DNA of 43,948 nt from an uncultured Collinsella sp. (GTDB lineage Bacteria; Actinomycetota; Coriobacteriia; Coriobacteriales; Coriobacteriaceae): contig USFU01000002.1 of the NCBI GenBank assembly GCA_900554135.1, positions 1 through 43,948 on the forward strand, written 5' to 3'. Positions 25,404-34,688 of the stretch are shown piece by piece. Under the pieces are notes generated by a model, which ran no database searches, was not told where the DNA came from, and saw nothing but the letters and a program-made list of their open reading frames with translations. A program made the position numbers and the translations under genes. The first letter of the stretch is position 1. The number at the start of each line of letters is the position of its first letter.

Positions 25404-28400
25404 CTATTGGTTGTTATTGATATACAGCTCGCTCAGGTAAGCTGCATTCGCTTCCTTGTTGGGCATGACCATGCCCAGGTCCTCGTTGTAGAACAGGTCT
25501 TTGTCCTTGACCGCCCTGTTGATGTCGTAAGCGGTAACGACCACACCGTAATCGTCCTGGAACGCATCGATAAGGTCGTCTACACCAATGGGGCCCTTTT
25601 GCTTGGCGACATATTCGACCGCATCGGCAACGGAGAAACTCCCTTCCTTTCGGCAGAACATGTAGGTGCCGCCAAAGCGGGTGCGCCTAATCTGTTCTTG
25701 CGGCAGCCCGTACACAACAATCGAGTCGAAAAACGCATCGTCAAAGCCGCACTCCTCTGCCACAGCATCGAGCTTGTGCTCAAAGCCCTGCTTGCGCAGG
25801 CTTGCCACTGTAAATGGCACGCCCGACTCCGTACGACCAGAAACGGCATATGCATATGAGCTTAGGTCTATACGTCGAATTCCCACCGACTCCTCTAGGT
25901 GCTTGAGCGAAATAAATGAACCGTGATTACACTCGATAAAGGTGAAGTTGCGTAGCAGCTGAGCTATTGCCAGCCTAAAGTCCTGGTGGTTAATGACTTC
26001 ATCGCCAAACCCCGGCGATCCATAGGCAAAGCTATCGCGCGACATAAGCAGATTTTCAAACGATTTCCTCAGGTCAACTCCCTTTTTAACGATCAGGTCC
26101 CTCGAGACCTCCAAGCCCAGGGGCGCGAGCGTCTGATCGTTAATGAGACGACCGGACGTGGAGCCAAACTTAGCAATAAAGCTCGCCCTGACGTACGGCA
26201 GCGATACGTAGTCTTCGGTCACCATGTCCTTGATGAATTGGTGCTGCTCGGCAGAAAGGTCGACATCGACATACGAGTAGCGATCGTTGCGCAGATATGC
26301 ATTCATGTCGCGCAGGTAGTTGCTGCGAACCGTCTTCGTGTCTATGCAGTACTTGTCCGCGTAGCGCTGGGCAAACTCCTCGCGCGACAGCTCGGTGCCC
26401 GCGTCGCGCAGCACATCGAGCATCTGACGCTTGCGATCCGTCTCGCCCAAGCGTATCACGGGAGACATAACAGTCCGCAAACCGTGCACCGTATCCGGGC
26501 GCACGTACGTGCGGATAATCTCGTAGAGCTCCTCGTCATCACGAACGTCGTATAGGTCGCACAACTCCTTGTTCTCGCGCAGGATAAGACCCGCGCCGCA
26601 CTCGATATTGCGCCCGGCGGCGAGCGTTAAGACCCGACGCAACTCGGACGTAAGGCGGTTGTCAATCTTGTAGGAGCGTATCTTGTTGCCACGCGCCACC
26701 AAAAAACTTCCGGTGCCGCGTAATTCGTTAAGGCACTTGGTGTCTTCGGAAGGCATCATCAACATCTGTTTAAAGCCGCACTTGTTATCATTCAAAAACC
26801 GCTGGTACTTGATGCGGATGTCTTTGAGCGTGTGATATTCCTCAACAGCTCCGGTCTCGGCAAAGGCACGCAGCGCGGCGCAGCGAGTGGAGAAGCTGCC
26901 CAGCTTTTTACGCGCGATCTGCTCGAGCTGAGAGGCGTTGTCCTTTTCGATGTTTACAGGCGCTCGAAGCGTATCCGCGACAGGACGGCGGTGCAGCTGC
27001 GCTATCCTATCACGCCACTCCTGCGGCAATGTCGGATCATTGGCGGCGCGGCGAAGACTAAACCTGTTCGAGACTTTAATGGCCTTCAGATAGCCAAAGG
27101 CCATCGGAGACGCCTGCGTTATCTCGCAAAACGTCTCCACGGTTAGGTCGTAACACGTGTAAAACGAACTAAACTGATCCTCGTCCAATTGCGGACGGTT
27201 GCTAATCAGGTCATCACGACGTCGACGCAGAGGACCGAGTCCGGCCGGCTTGCGAGGGTAATCCATAAGGGGCTTGTCGCTAAAGACCCAACGCAGCAGG
27301 TCGGCATCGTCGGCGGGCAGCAACGCCAGCCACGCCTCGATAGACATAGGGCCTTTGCCGGTGAGGTCTTCGATTTTGCCGGTAAAGGGCTTTGCCGGCT
27401 GTTGTGGGACCGGGGCGGAAGTTGGCTCCGGAGCGGCAGAGTCAGGCATCTGGTCTGGCTCGGGATCGGGTGTCGGCGCGGGCTCGGTCGCTGGCTCGGG
27501 CTCCGGTGTCGGCGCGACAGTCTGCTCCGCAGGCGCGGTCCTCTCCTCGGCCGGTTCATCAGCGTTTTCGGCTTCCATGCTCGCAAAGTACGCGCGAACC
27601 GCATCGCAAACAGATGGCGCAAGGTCCTTATCGACCTGTGCATATTTAAGCGGGATGGTGCCCTGTCCGTATACGCGCTTCATATACAGATAGGCAGGCT
27701 GCGCAGTTTGCGTAAAGCCGTAAAACTCCTCGGCAGAAAGCTTATATGTATGAAAGAGTGGGCCAAATGCATCGACATCAAACGTTGGACGCCCCGCCAT
27801 AAGGGCATCGTAGCGCTCGCGGATTTTCCAAGCAGACTTGCCAAGATTATCCATCCAGCGAGCCGGCTTGTCATCGATGAGCATATATCCCATCAGGATG
27901 CGGTCCTGGTATGCGAGGTCCGCGAACCACCTGTTGAACTTTGCAATGTCCTGGCCGATGGCAAGCTTAAGTGCCTGTTCCAGCGTAAGATCTTGCACCG
28001 GCGGTTGTTCAGACTCGTGAGCGGACTGCACTTCAAGCGCTTCCGTCTGAGCATCCACCTTGCCGCCCGGTTGGACCTCATCGACCGACGCAATAACGTC
28101 GTCTGCCGAATTGGCATTTTCGCAGGTAGATTCCGTATCACTGGACTCAATATCTTCTCGATCTTGAGGCAGTTCAAACTCCAGGCGCTCAAACGTTTTT
28201 ATCGCTGCGTTGAAGGCGGGATATTCACTTTTGAGACTCACAAGCGCCGAATTGACGGCGTCCTCTTCGCTAGCGCCCGTCGCAAGCTTACCCGCCAGCC
28301 TGGTACAAAAGAGCAGGCGGAACGAAGGCTCGTTTACGGCAAGGCCTTCGCGCTGCAGACGGTTAATCGTCTTCCCGACAAGACGGTTAACTGCCTCGAC

Positions 28401-30116
28401 GCGCTCGAGCGGCGTGCCAGCAGCTGGATACCAGCCCCCTATTGCAGCCCGGCGGGCAAGTTCCATTTCATATTTGGTTTTTCCCAGCTGCAAACGACCC
28501 GATTGCCACTCATTTAAAGCATCGATAATCGAACCAACCTCAGAAGAGGTGAGACCGCTTCTCCGTAACGCAGTTGCATTGTAGGTGAGCAGCGTAGGCA
28601 GGTCGTAGATTTTAAGGGTCCATTTTAATTTTCGCTGAATTGCCGGAGTAATCGAAAGGTTCCACAGCGAAAGCGGCGCGCCGCCACTCGTATACACCGT
28701 GCTGAGTGTTTCGCTAATCGGTCCTTTGATGTTGGCGAATGCACGGTAATCACGCCCAATGCTGCGCAGATTACCGTAAATGTCAAACGCCAGCTTCGCA
28801 TTGCCCGAGAGCCTGCCGAGTTCTGGCGCCTGCGCGCGATACTGCGGAGAAAGCGGCAAAGCATAGGCGGTGAGCTGTTTTTCGAAAGCAGTGCGTAAGG
28901 CCTCGTCCTCAGCCTTGCCTAGCTTGCGCACAAGGCAAAACACATCGTGAATCTCATGCTTGTCGAGGAAGGCAACCTGGGTCTCGGTATCAAACACACA
29001 GCGCGGGTCGTCCCAACCGCTCAGGTACTTGGGACGCTCAAGCTTTTTAACGGCATCCTCGGAAGGCTCTAGCGCGGATGTGGGCATGGCCTCAAGCTCG
29101 GGCTCAGGCTCTTCAACGGACGCGAGTTCGTTTGCAGGCTCGGGTTCACACTCGAGCGCAAGCGCGGGCTGCTCAGGCTCGGCGACAGGTGCAGGTTCGG
29201 CGACCGGTTCGGGCTCAGCAACGGCCTTCACGGACTCAATACTGTCAGAGAAGGAAATGGACAGCTGCTGTGGCTCGGAAGACAGTGTGAGTTCGGGACG
29301 TCCGGGTTGGATGGACTCCCCTTGCTCTGCCTGTACTGGCTCTTGCGGACCGGCCACCGCCACGGTCTCAGCTGCCGGCTCATATCCCATGAGGGATAAG
29401 CCGTCAGCCGGCTTCCTATCATACGAAACGCCCACGGCAACAGGGATAGGCCAGCTGCGCCCATTAACCTTCAACTGCTTAAGGGTCGAATCCGCGCGCA
29501 ACGAAATGGGACCGCAAGCCTTAGGCGCAGGGGGCTCGGGAATAGCAGGCTCCGCGAACTCGGGCTGAGCGTCCGTCGACTCCGGCACATCCACATCGAA
29601 GGATTCAATTTCTGCGGCTTCATCCGCTTCGGGCTGAACGTGTTCGGAATCCTCTAGCTCGCCAATATCCTCGACAGCCTCAAGCGTATCGTCTTCGGCA
29701 GCCTCAAGCACAGCTTCTTCGGACTCGGTGTCCTCGTCATCAACGATGGCATTGTCAATTGCTTCAGGCTCAGCGACCTCGCCATCAACAGCAGTATCGT
29801 CAACATCTTCGCTATCAACGGCTTCAAGCTCGACAGCGTTGGACTCAACGAAATCCGAAGACACCGGCCCCGCTGCCTCCATGGCCGCATCTGGCGCCAG
29901 GCTGTACTCGCCGTTGGCGTACAAAAGTTCACCATCTATAACTAGTTGGGCTAGCGCTCGCTCGTATGAGTCATTAATGGTGCGATACACGCTCGAGCGT
30001 ACCAGCGCTTCATGAAGCGGAGCATCGGCCTGAGCGACCGCATCTAAAATAAGCGACTCGTAGTACGCGACTACATCCATCGAATCATTTGCAACGCTCG
30101 TAGCATTTTTATTCAT
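25404..30116 (-). CDS. Giant multidomain protein (1570 aa) heading the BREX operon
   Basis: I do not recognise the whole protein. The start at 30116 (MNKNATSVANDSM) is preferred over 30161 because GGGGGT lies nine bases upstream. Residues ~18-75 look like a winged helix. Residues ~85-360 are an acidic Glu/Pro/Ala linker broken by one short conserved-looking block (SLRADSTLKQLKVNGRSWP). Around 480-540 is a helix-hairpin-helix segment like the RNA polymerase alpha C-terminal domain (LSLWNLSITPAIQRKLKW, then LPTLLTYNATALRRSGLTSSEV). A ~90-residue domain occurs twice (about 710-820 and 925-1015) with the shared pattern R-x-R-x-D-x-L-x-x-x-RP...F...Y-x-L-[ST]-x-E-x-F...TQ...A-x-x-Y-[ML]-K. An EP-rich linker separates the copies. 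The last ~500 residues contain several predicted HTH-like segments. DNA binding is the best inference; no enzyme motif was found. Confidence 0.85.
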   Translation of the reverse strand: MNKNATSVANDSMDVVAYYESLILDAVAQADAPLHEALVRSSVYRTINDSYERALAQLVIDGELLYANGEYSLAPDAAMEAAGPVSSDFVESNAVELEAVDSEDVDDTAVDGEVAEPEAIDNAIVDDEDTESEEAVLEAAEDDTLEAVEDIGELEDSEHVQPEADEAAEIESFDVDVPESTDAQPEFAEPAIPEPPAPKACGPISLRADSTLKQLKVNGRSWPIPVAVGVSYDRKPADGLSLMGYEPAAETVAVAGPQEPVQAEQGESIQPGRPELTLSSEPQQLSISFSDSIESVKAVAEPEPVAEPAPVAEPEQPALALECEPEPANELASVEEPEPELEAMPTSALEPSEDAVKKLERPKYLSGWDDPRCVFDTETQVAFLDKHEIHDVFCLVRKLGKAEDEALRTAFEKQLTAYALPLSPQYRAQAPELGRLSGNAKLAFDIYGNLRSIGRDYRAFANIKGPISETLSTVYTSGGAPLSLWNLSITPAIQRKLKWTLKIYDLPTLLTYNATALRRSGLTSSEVGSIIDALNEWQSGRLQLGKTKYEMELARRAAIGGWYPAAGTPLERVEAVNRLVGKTINRLQREGLAVNEPSFRLLFCTRLAGKLATGASEEDAVNSALVSLKSEYPAFNAAIKTFERLEFELPQDREDIESSDTESTCENANSADDVIASVDEVQPGGKVDAQTEALEVQSAHESEQPPVQDLTLEQALKLAIGQDIAKFNRWFADLAYQDRILMGYMLIDDKPARWMDNLGKSAWKIRERYDALMAGRPTFDVDAFGPLFHTYKLSAEEFYGFTQTAQPAYLYMKRVYGQGTIPLKYAQVDKDLAPSVCDAVRAYFASMEAENADEPAEERTAPAEQTVAPTPEPEPATEPAPTPDPEPDQMPDSAAPEPTSAPVPQQPAKPFTGKIEDLTGKGPMSIEAWLALLPADDADLLRWVFSDKPLMDYPRKPAGLGPLRRRRDDLISNRPQLDEDQFSSFYTCYDLTVETFCEITQASPMAFGYLKAIKVSNRFSLRRAANDPTLPQEWRDRIAQLHRRPVADTLRAPVNIEKDNASQLEQIARKKLGSFSTRCAALRAFAETGAVEEYHTLKDIRIKYQRFLNDNKCGFKQMLMMPSEDTKCLNELRGTGSFLVARGNKIRSYKIDNRLTSELRRVLTLAAGRNIECGAGLILRENKELCDLYDVRDDEELYEIIRTYVRPDTVHGLRTVMSPVIRLGETDRKRQMLDVLRDAGTELSREEFAQRYADKYCIDTKTVRSNYLRDMNAYLRNDRYSYVDVDLSAEQHQFIKDMVTEDYVSLPYVRASFIAKFGSTSGRLINDQTLAPLGLEVSRDLIVKKGVDLRKSFENLLMSRDSFAYGSPGFGDEVINHQDFRLAIAQLLRNFTFIECNHGSFISLKHLEESVGIRRIDLSSYAYAVSGRTESGVPFTVASLRKQGFEHKLDAVAEECGFDDAFFDSIVVYGLPQEQIRRTRFGGTYMFCRKEGSFSVADAVEYVAKQKGPIGVDDLIDAFQDDYGVVVTAYDINRAVKDKDLFYNEDLGMVMPNKEANAAYLSELYINNNQ

Positions 30117-30217
30117 ACAGAAACGACCCCCAAGATTCCCCAAACAACCTACTGGCCGCATTGGAAATAAGGAAGAACTATGCCAATGATTACTTGATAC
30201 GCCACTTGAGCGTGTTT

Positions 30218-30276
30218 TTGTTTAACAACATTTTGTTGTGCAACAAATCAACTGTGCATATGCAGATGAGCGGTAG
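30218..30276. promoter_or_regulatory. Operator region C between the divergent giant gene and SNF2 helicase
   Basis: Two palindromes lie side by side, TTGTTTAACAA (30218-30228) and TTGTTG-TG-CAACAA (30233-30246). A perfect TGCATATGCA palindrome (30255-30264) and GAGCGGTAG (30268-30276) follow. The TTGTTG-N2-CAACAA and GAGCGGTAG parts are the same as in copies A and B; here they are set apart by 17 extra bases. The region lies between two divergent genes (starts at 30116 and 30420), so a single bound regulator could control both. A possible -35 for the helicase, TTGTTG, overlaps the operator with CATATG 18 bases on. The remainder of 30117-30419 shows no gene. Confidence 0.6.
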
Positions 30277-30419
30277 TTTTAATCGGTGAACGGCAATCGC
30301 GCACACTTGATGACCCTTTCATTTTCCTTGGCACCAAGGCAATTAAAATGGACCTGTCGCGCGGTCACGCCGCCCGCCTAACGCATCTCAACTTGTCCGC
30401 ACATCATCAGGAGTCCGTA

Positions 30420-33359
30420 ATGGCAAGACCGTTTAGCCCCAGCGAAGCAAAAGCAGTCGTCTCGAAGGCCCAGGAGCTACTGGGCGATATCGAGGTTATT
30501 TCGAAGGCCACGATATACGGACCCGAAAACTTTAGGAACGCGATCGCACAAGCCGAAACGGACACGCTGAACAAGGAACTTCGACGGATTAAAATCGTCG
30601 ACCTTCAAACACCGGCGAGCACGCAAAAGAAGTTGGCAGATCAGAAGATCAAGACGGCATACGACCTCTACTGTCGTGGCGAATTGGCAGAAGACGACCA
30701 GCACGTTAAAGAGCTCGTCCGCCTGGCAAATGAATGCGCTCACGCAATCCGCGAGCTTTATCATCCCAGCCCAAAGAGTACCCATATGCGCGACGCGCTC
30801 TTTTTGGCCGCCCGCTACTATAAGTCCGCCTTACTTGCTGAACTCTACGAATCCGCAATACGTGACGCCCACGACATTCCGAATGCCTGCGGCCTTGTAG
30901 GCCAAAACAGTGGCAGGCTCCGCTGGCTTCTGCTGAATGCCACCGATAAGCAGGCGACAGAAGCGGCGTATCGACGCCTCGTGCAATTTACGGACAACTC
31001 CAATAGCAAGTTTATAAAAGATGGCCGTCTTCAGGCGAACGGTATCCTCGGCATGGACCCAAGCATCCCACTTGGACCGGAAACCAAGCAAAGGGCCATA
31101 AGGGTTATCGCCGAGGACGCCGGCGAGAACTTCTTTGCAGCCGACGCAAAACCCAATAGGGACGAAATTGAAGCTGCCGTCTATAGCGCTGAAGGCAAAA
31201 TTCCCGGAAGCGCAATTTCTAAACTGGAAAAAGAGCTTAGACGCAGCGAGCCCCCGATCCGCAAGCAAGCAAACAAGGTCCGCCACGCCGATGCTTTGTG
31301 CTGCGTTTCCGAGCAATCGGTCGACATCCTCAAGGACTTGGTTCCAGGCGTTCGCGTCAAGTGCATCAAGGATGCCGGGTATACGACGCTCGGCCAGATC
31401 ATATATGAAAGAGGATTTGGCCCTGAAAAGCAGCTTATGGAAGGCTATTGGCTACGCTCCCGCTTGAGCCGCATCAACGGCATTAGCGAGGGCGCTGCCG
31501 GCAGAATCGTTGAGGCCATTGAGCAGCAGGTCGACATGCTTGCCAAAAGCGGCAAGATAAAACTGACCCCCGACAATAAAAAGCCAGAGGACACAGCACT
31601 TCTTCAGAAAGTCTATAAACACTTTGAGCTCGAAGATCTGCTCAACGAGACTAAGGCCGTGTCGGCGCGCATTGCCCAAGAATTTTCGAAACTGCAAGAC
31701 CAGCTCATGCCGGCGCTCGATGCGTATAGCTGGCTTATTTGTAAGGATCACGATGCTGTTTACAGCGCATACGAAAAGCTCAACGATCTCACAGGCGGCG
31801 CAGAGCTCAAAAAGATCAACGGTTACGCTAAGCGCGACCTCATAGAGCCGGACGAGAAAACAGTGTGGAAGCTCTTCGAAGCCGACCCTATCCGCGTCTA
31901 TAACCTGCTCGAGAAAATCATTCCCGAAGCGTTTTCTTCGACCTCCAACGGCTACGGCCTGCCCGAGAAGCTCGCCAACCAGATTAAAACGACGACGTTT
32001 GATACCACGGGACTTAAGTGTGAGCTCCGTACGTACCAAACGTGGGGCGTTCGTTACATTCTGCATCAGAACAACGTGCTGCTGGGTGACGAGATGGGAC
32101 TGGGCAAGACGGTCCAGGCAATCGCCACGATGACCGCACTCAAAAACAAGGGCGCCAAGAAGTTTTTGGTCATATGCCCCGCCAGTGTTCTCGAAAACTG
32201 GGTACGCGAGGTACGCAAGCACAGCGACCTTACGTGCATTAAAATCCACGGGCCCACAAAGGATCTCCAAGCAAGGACATGGCTGGACGGACTGGATGTG
32301 GGCGTCACCAATTACGAGAGCACGAGCTATATTGAGCTGGACCCGTCAGTGAAACTCGACCTGGTCGTCGTCGACGAGGCCCATTACATTAAAAATCCAA
32401 GCGCCAAGCGAAGCATCAACACGCTCAACTTGTGCAAGCAGGCCAAGCGCATTCTGTTTATGTCGGGTACGCCGCTCGAAAACAAGGTCGACGAGATGAT
32501 CGGGCTTGTGTCGCACCTCAATAAAAAAGCGGCGCGCGAAGCAGGCAAACACGCCAGCAGATTTAGTTCGGCGGAGTTCAGAGATGCTCTGGCGCCGGTT
32601 TACTACCGCCGCAAGCGCGAGGACGTACTCTCGGAGCTGCCCGACCTTATCGAAAATAGCGAGTGGTGCCAGATGGGATCTTCGGAACTCCAGCAGTACT
32701 ACCTAACCCTGCGGATGCGAAACCCGATGAAGATCCGACGGCTGTCGTGGAATGCCCCAGACCCCAGCGACTCGTCCAAGCTCAAACGTCTGCGCGAGAT
32801 TGTCGCCGATGCCAAGGACGAAAACCGCAAGGTCCTGGTGTTTTCGTTCTTCCACGACACCATCGACGTGGTGCGCTCGGCGTTTGGAAGTGCGTGCTAC
32901 GGCCCCATTAGCGGCTCTACCCCACTCAATAAACGCCAACAGATTATCGACTCGTTTGACGCGGCGCCCGCAGGCTCTGTCCTGGTGGCGCAGATTCAGT
33001 CGGGCGGCACGGGCCTTAATATTCAGTCGGCGAGCGTCGTCGTGCTGTGCGAGCCACAGTACAAGCCCTCAATCGAAAACCAGGCCATTTCGCGCGCGTA
33101 CCGCATGGGACAGTCGCGCAACGTGCTGGTCTACCGTCTGCTGTGCAAGGACACGATTGACGAGCGCATCATGTCGATTCTCGGTCGCAAGCAGGGGGAC
33201 TTTGACGCCTTTGCGGACAAGTCCGCCGCCGCTGAAGCCGACATGCAAAACGAGCTCGAGGTCAAGCAAGAACAGCTCAACGCCATGTTCGACGAAGAGA
33301 TCAAGCGCCTGGAAAGCTTAATGCCGTCGCTCGCAGACTTGGACCTGCCGGAGGAGTAA
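30420..33359 (+). CDS. SNF2/RAD54-type DNA translocase with large N-terminal extension (979 aa)
   Basis: A complete SNF2 engine occupies the last ~430 residues: motif I GDEMGLGKTVQA (about residue 555), motif II VVVDEAHYIKN (about 650), motif III FMSGTPLENKVDEM, and in the second lobe FSFFHDTIDVV, QSGGTGLNIQSA and AISRAYRMGQSR (about 890). The ~540 N-terminal residues are unusual; they include a helix-hairpin-helix-like region (VRVKCIKDAGYTTLGQII ... INGISEGAAGRIVEAI, about 290-370) that resembles the one in the giant protein. ATG at 30420 has AGGAG five bases upstream; the earlier ATG at 30348 lacks a good site. It is divergent from the BREX operon and shares operator C. It probably translocates on DNA; whether it belongs to the defence reaction is inferred from position. 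Confidence 0.85.
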   Translation: MARPFSPSEAKAVVSKAQELLGDIEVISKATIYGPENFRNAIAQAETDTLNKELRRIKIVDLQTPASTQKKLADQKIKTAYDLYCRGELAEDDQHVKELVRLANECAHAIRELYHPSPKSTHMRDALFLAARYYKSALLAELYESAIRDAHDIPNACGLVGQNSGRLRWLLLNATDKQATEAAYRRLVQFTDNSNSKFIKDGRLQANGILGMDPSIPLGPETKQRAIRVIAEDAGENFFAADAKPNRDEIEAAVYSAEGKIPGSAISKLEKELRRSEPPIRKQANKVRHADALCCVSEQSVDILKDLVPGVRVKCIKDAGYTTLGQIIYERGFGPEKQLMEGYWLRSRLSRINGISEGAAGRIVEAIEQQVDMLAKSGKIKLTPDNKKPEDTALLQKVYKHFELEDLLNETKAVSARIAQEFSKLQDQLMPALDAYSWLICKDHDAVYSAYEKLNDLTGGAELKKINGYAKRDLIEPDEKTVWKLFEADPIRVYNLLEKIIPEAFSSTSNGYGLPEKLANQIKTTTFDTTGLKCELRTYQTWGVRYILHQNNVLLGDEMGLGKTVQAIATMTALKNKGAKKFLVICPASVLENWVREVRKHSDLTCIKIHGPTKDLQARTWLDGLDVGVTNYESTSYIELDPSVKLDLVVVDEAHYIKNPSAKRSINTLNLCKQAKRILFMSGTPLENKVDEMIGLVSHLNKKAAREAGKHASRFSSAEFRDALAPVYYRRKREDVLSELPDLIENSEWCQMGSSELQQYYLTLRMRNPMKIRRLSWNAPDPSDSSKLKRLREIVADAKDENRKVLVFSFFHDTIDVVRSAFGSACYGPISGSTPLNKRQQIIDSFDAAPAGSVLVAQIQSGGTGLNIQSASVVVLCEPQYKPSIENQAISRAYRMGQSRNVLVYRLLCKDTIDERIMSILGRKQGDFDAFADKSAAAEADMQNELEVKQEQLNAMFDEEIKRLESLMPSLADLDLPEE

Positions 33360-33491
33360 ACCCCTCCCCCATGTAACCATCCTGTAAATCATAGCGGCGC
33401 AGTCGAGTTTTACCGTGATGCGGTCGCGCCTGGCGCTCCACTGTGCTAAAGTATCCCGAACGTTCAAACGACTACGAGGGGGAACTAGAAG

Positions 33492-34616
33492 ATGGCACGT
33501 GTGCACAACTTCTCAGCTGGCCCGGCCGCACTGCCCACAAGCGTGCTCGCCGAGATCGCCGACGAGATGATGGACTACCGCGGTTGCGGCATGTCCGTGC
33601 TCGAGATGAGCCATCGATCTAGCATGTACCAGCAGATCATCGACGACGCCGAGGCAACCCTGCGCCGCCTGCTGAGCATCCCCGACAACTACCGTGCCCT
33701 GTTTTTGCAGGGCGGCGCCACGCTACAGTTTGCGGGCATCCCGATGAACCTCATGCGCCGCGGCCGCGCCGGCTACGTCGTGACCGGCAACTTTGCCAAC
33801 AAAGCGTTCAAGGAGGCCGCCAAGTACGGCGAGGCCGTGCTGCTCGCGAGCTCCGAGGACACCAACTTCGACCGCATCCCCGACATGGCCGACATCAACG
33901 CGCGCATTGCCGCCGAGGCCGCAGGCGACGGGCTCGACTACGTCTACATCTGCCAGAACAACACCATCTTTGGCACCATGTTCAACGAGCTGCCCGATTG
34001 CGGCGACGTGCCGCTGGTCGCCGATGTCTCGAGTTGCTTTCTGTCACAGCCGCTCGACGTCAAGCGCTACGGACTCATCTACGCCGGCGCGCAGAAGAAC
34101 GCCGGCGCCGCGGGCGTCACCGTGGTTATCGTGCGCGACGACCTGATCGCCGAAGGCCCCGCCTTTGCGCAGACGCCGCAGTACCTGGACCTTAAGACCC
34201 AGGCCGCCAAGGGTTCCATGCTCAACACGCCCAACACCTTTGGCATCTACGTGTGCGGCAAGGTGTTCCGTTGGGTCGAGCAGACCGGCGGACTTGCCGC
34301 CATGGCCGAGCGCAACTGGGCCAAGGCCAACCTGCTCTACGACCTGCTCGAGAACAGCAAACTATTCCACGGCACCGCGCAGACAGACAGTCGCTCCATC
34401 GCCAACGTCACGTTCCGTACCGGCGATGCCGACCTCGACGCCGCCTTTGTCGCGGGCGCGGCAGAGCACCAGATCCAAAACGTCAAGGGCCATCGCCTCG
34501 TCGGCGGCATGCGCGCCAGCGTCTACAACGCCGTAACCATGGAAGACGTGCAGGCACTGGCCTCGTATATGAAGGACTTCGAAGCGCAGCATAGTTTGAG
34601 TCCGCGATCTAACTAG
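33492..34616 (+). CDS. serC: Phosphoserine aminotransferase
   Basis: SerC transfers an amino group from glutamate to 3-phosphohydroxypyruvate, the second step of serine synthesis, with pyridoxal phosphate. The family start HNFSAGPAALP, the phosphate-binding FLQGGATLQF, Asp178 (VADVSS) and the PLP lysine Lys202 in YAGAQKNAGAAG are all present. At 374 aa it is of normal length. GAGGGGGA lies upstream of the ATG. SerA follows 72 bases downstream on the same strand, so the two pathway genes form an operon. The 132 bases before it (33360-33491) carry the promoter region, with a plausible TAAAGT -10 but no clear -35. This gene marks the return to ordinary chromosome after the BREX island. Confidence 0.95.
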   Translation: MARVHNFSAGPAALPTSVLAEIADEMMDYRGCGMSVLEMSHRSSMYQQIIDDAEATLRRLLSIPDNYRALFLQGGATLQFAGIPMNLMRRGRAGYVVTGNFANKAFKEAAKYGEAVLLASSEDTNFDRIPDMADINARIAAEAAGDGLDYVYICQNNTIFGTMFNELPDCGDVPLVADVSSCFLSQPLDVKRYGLIYAGAQKNAGAAGVTVVIVRDDLIAEGPAFAQTPQYLDLKTQAAKGSMLNTPNTFGIYVCGKVFRWVEQTGGLAAMAERNWAKANLLYDLLENSKLFHGTAQTDSRSIANVTFRTGDADLDAAFVAGAAEHQIQNVKGHRLVGGMRASVYNAVTMEDVQALASYMKDFEAQHSLSPRSN

Positions 34617-34688
34617 CCCGCAACGCGCGGGCCGACCAGCCACTTCAAACCACCCTGCTTAGATCAAAACCTGCTAAGGAGTTTTTCC

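Noticed and set aside
22231..33359. DISARM or Druantia system suggested by the large SNF2-type helicases
   Set aside because: No DrmA/DrmB/DrmC or DUF1998 signals, no PLD nuclease, and the genes sit inside a BREX operon.
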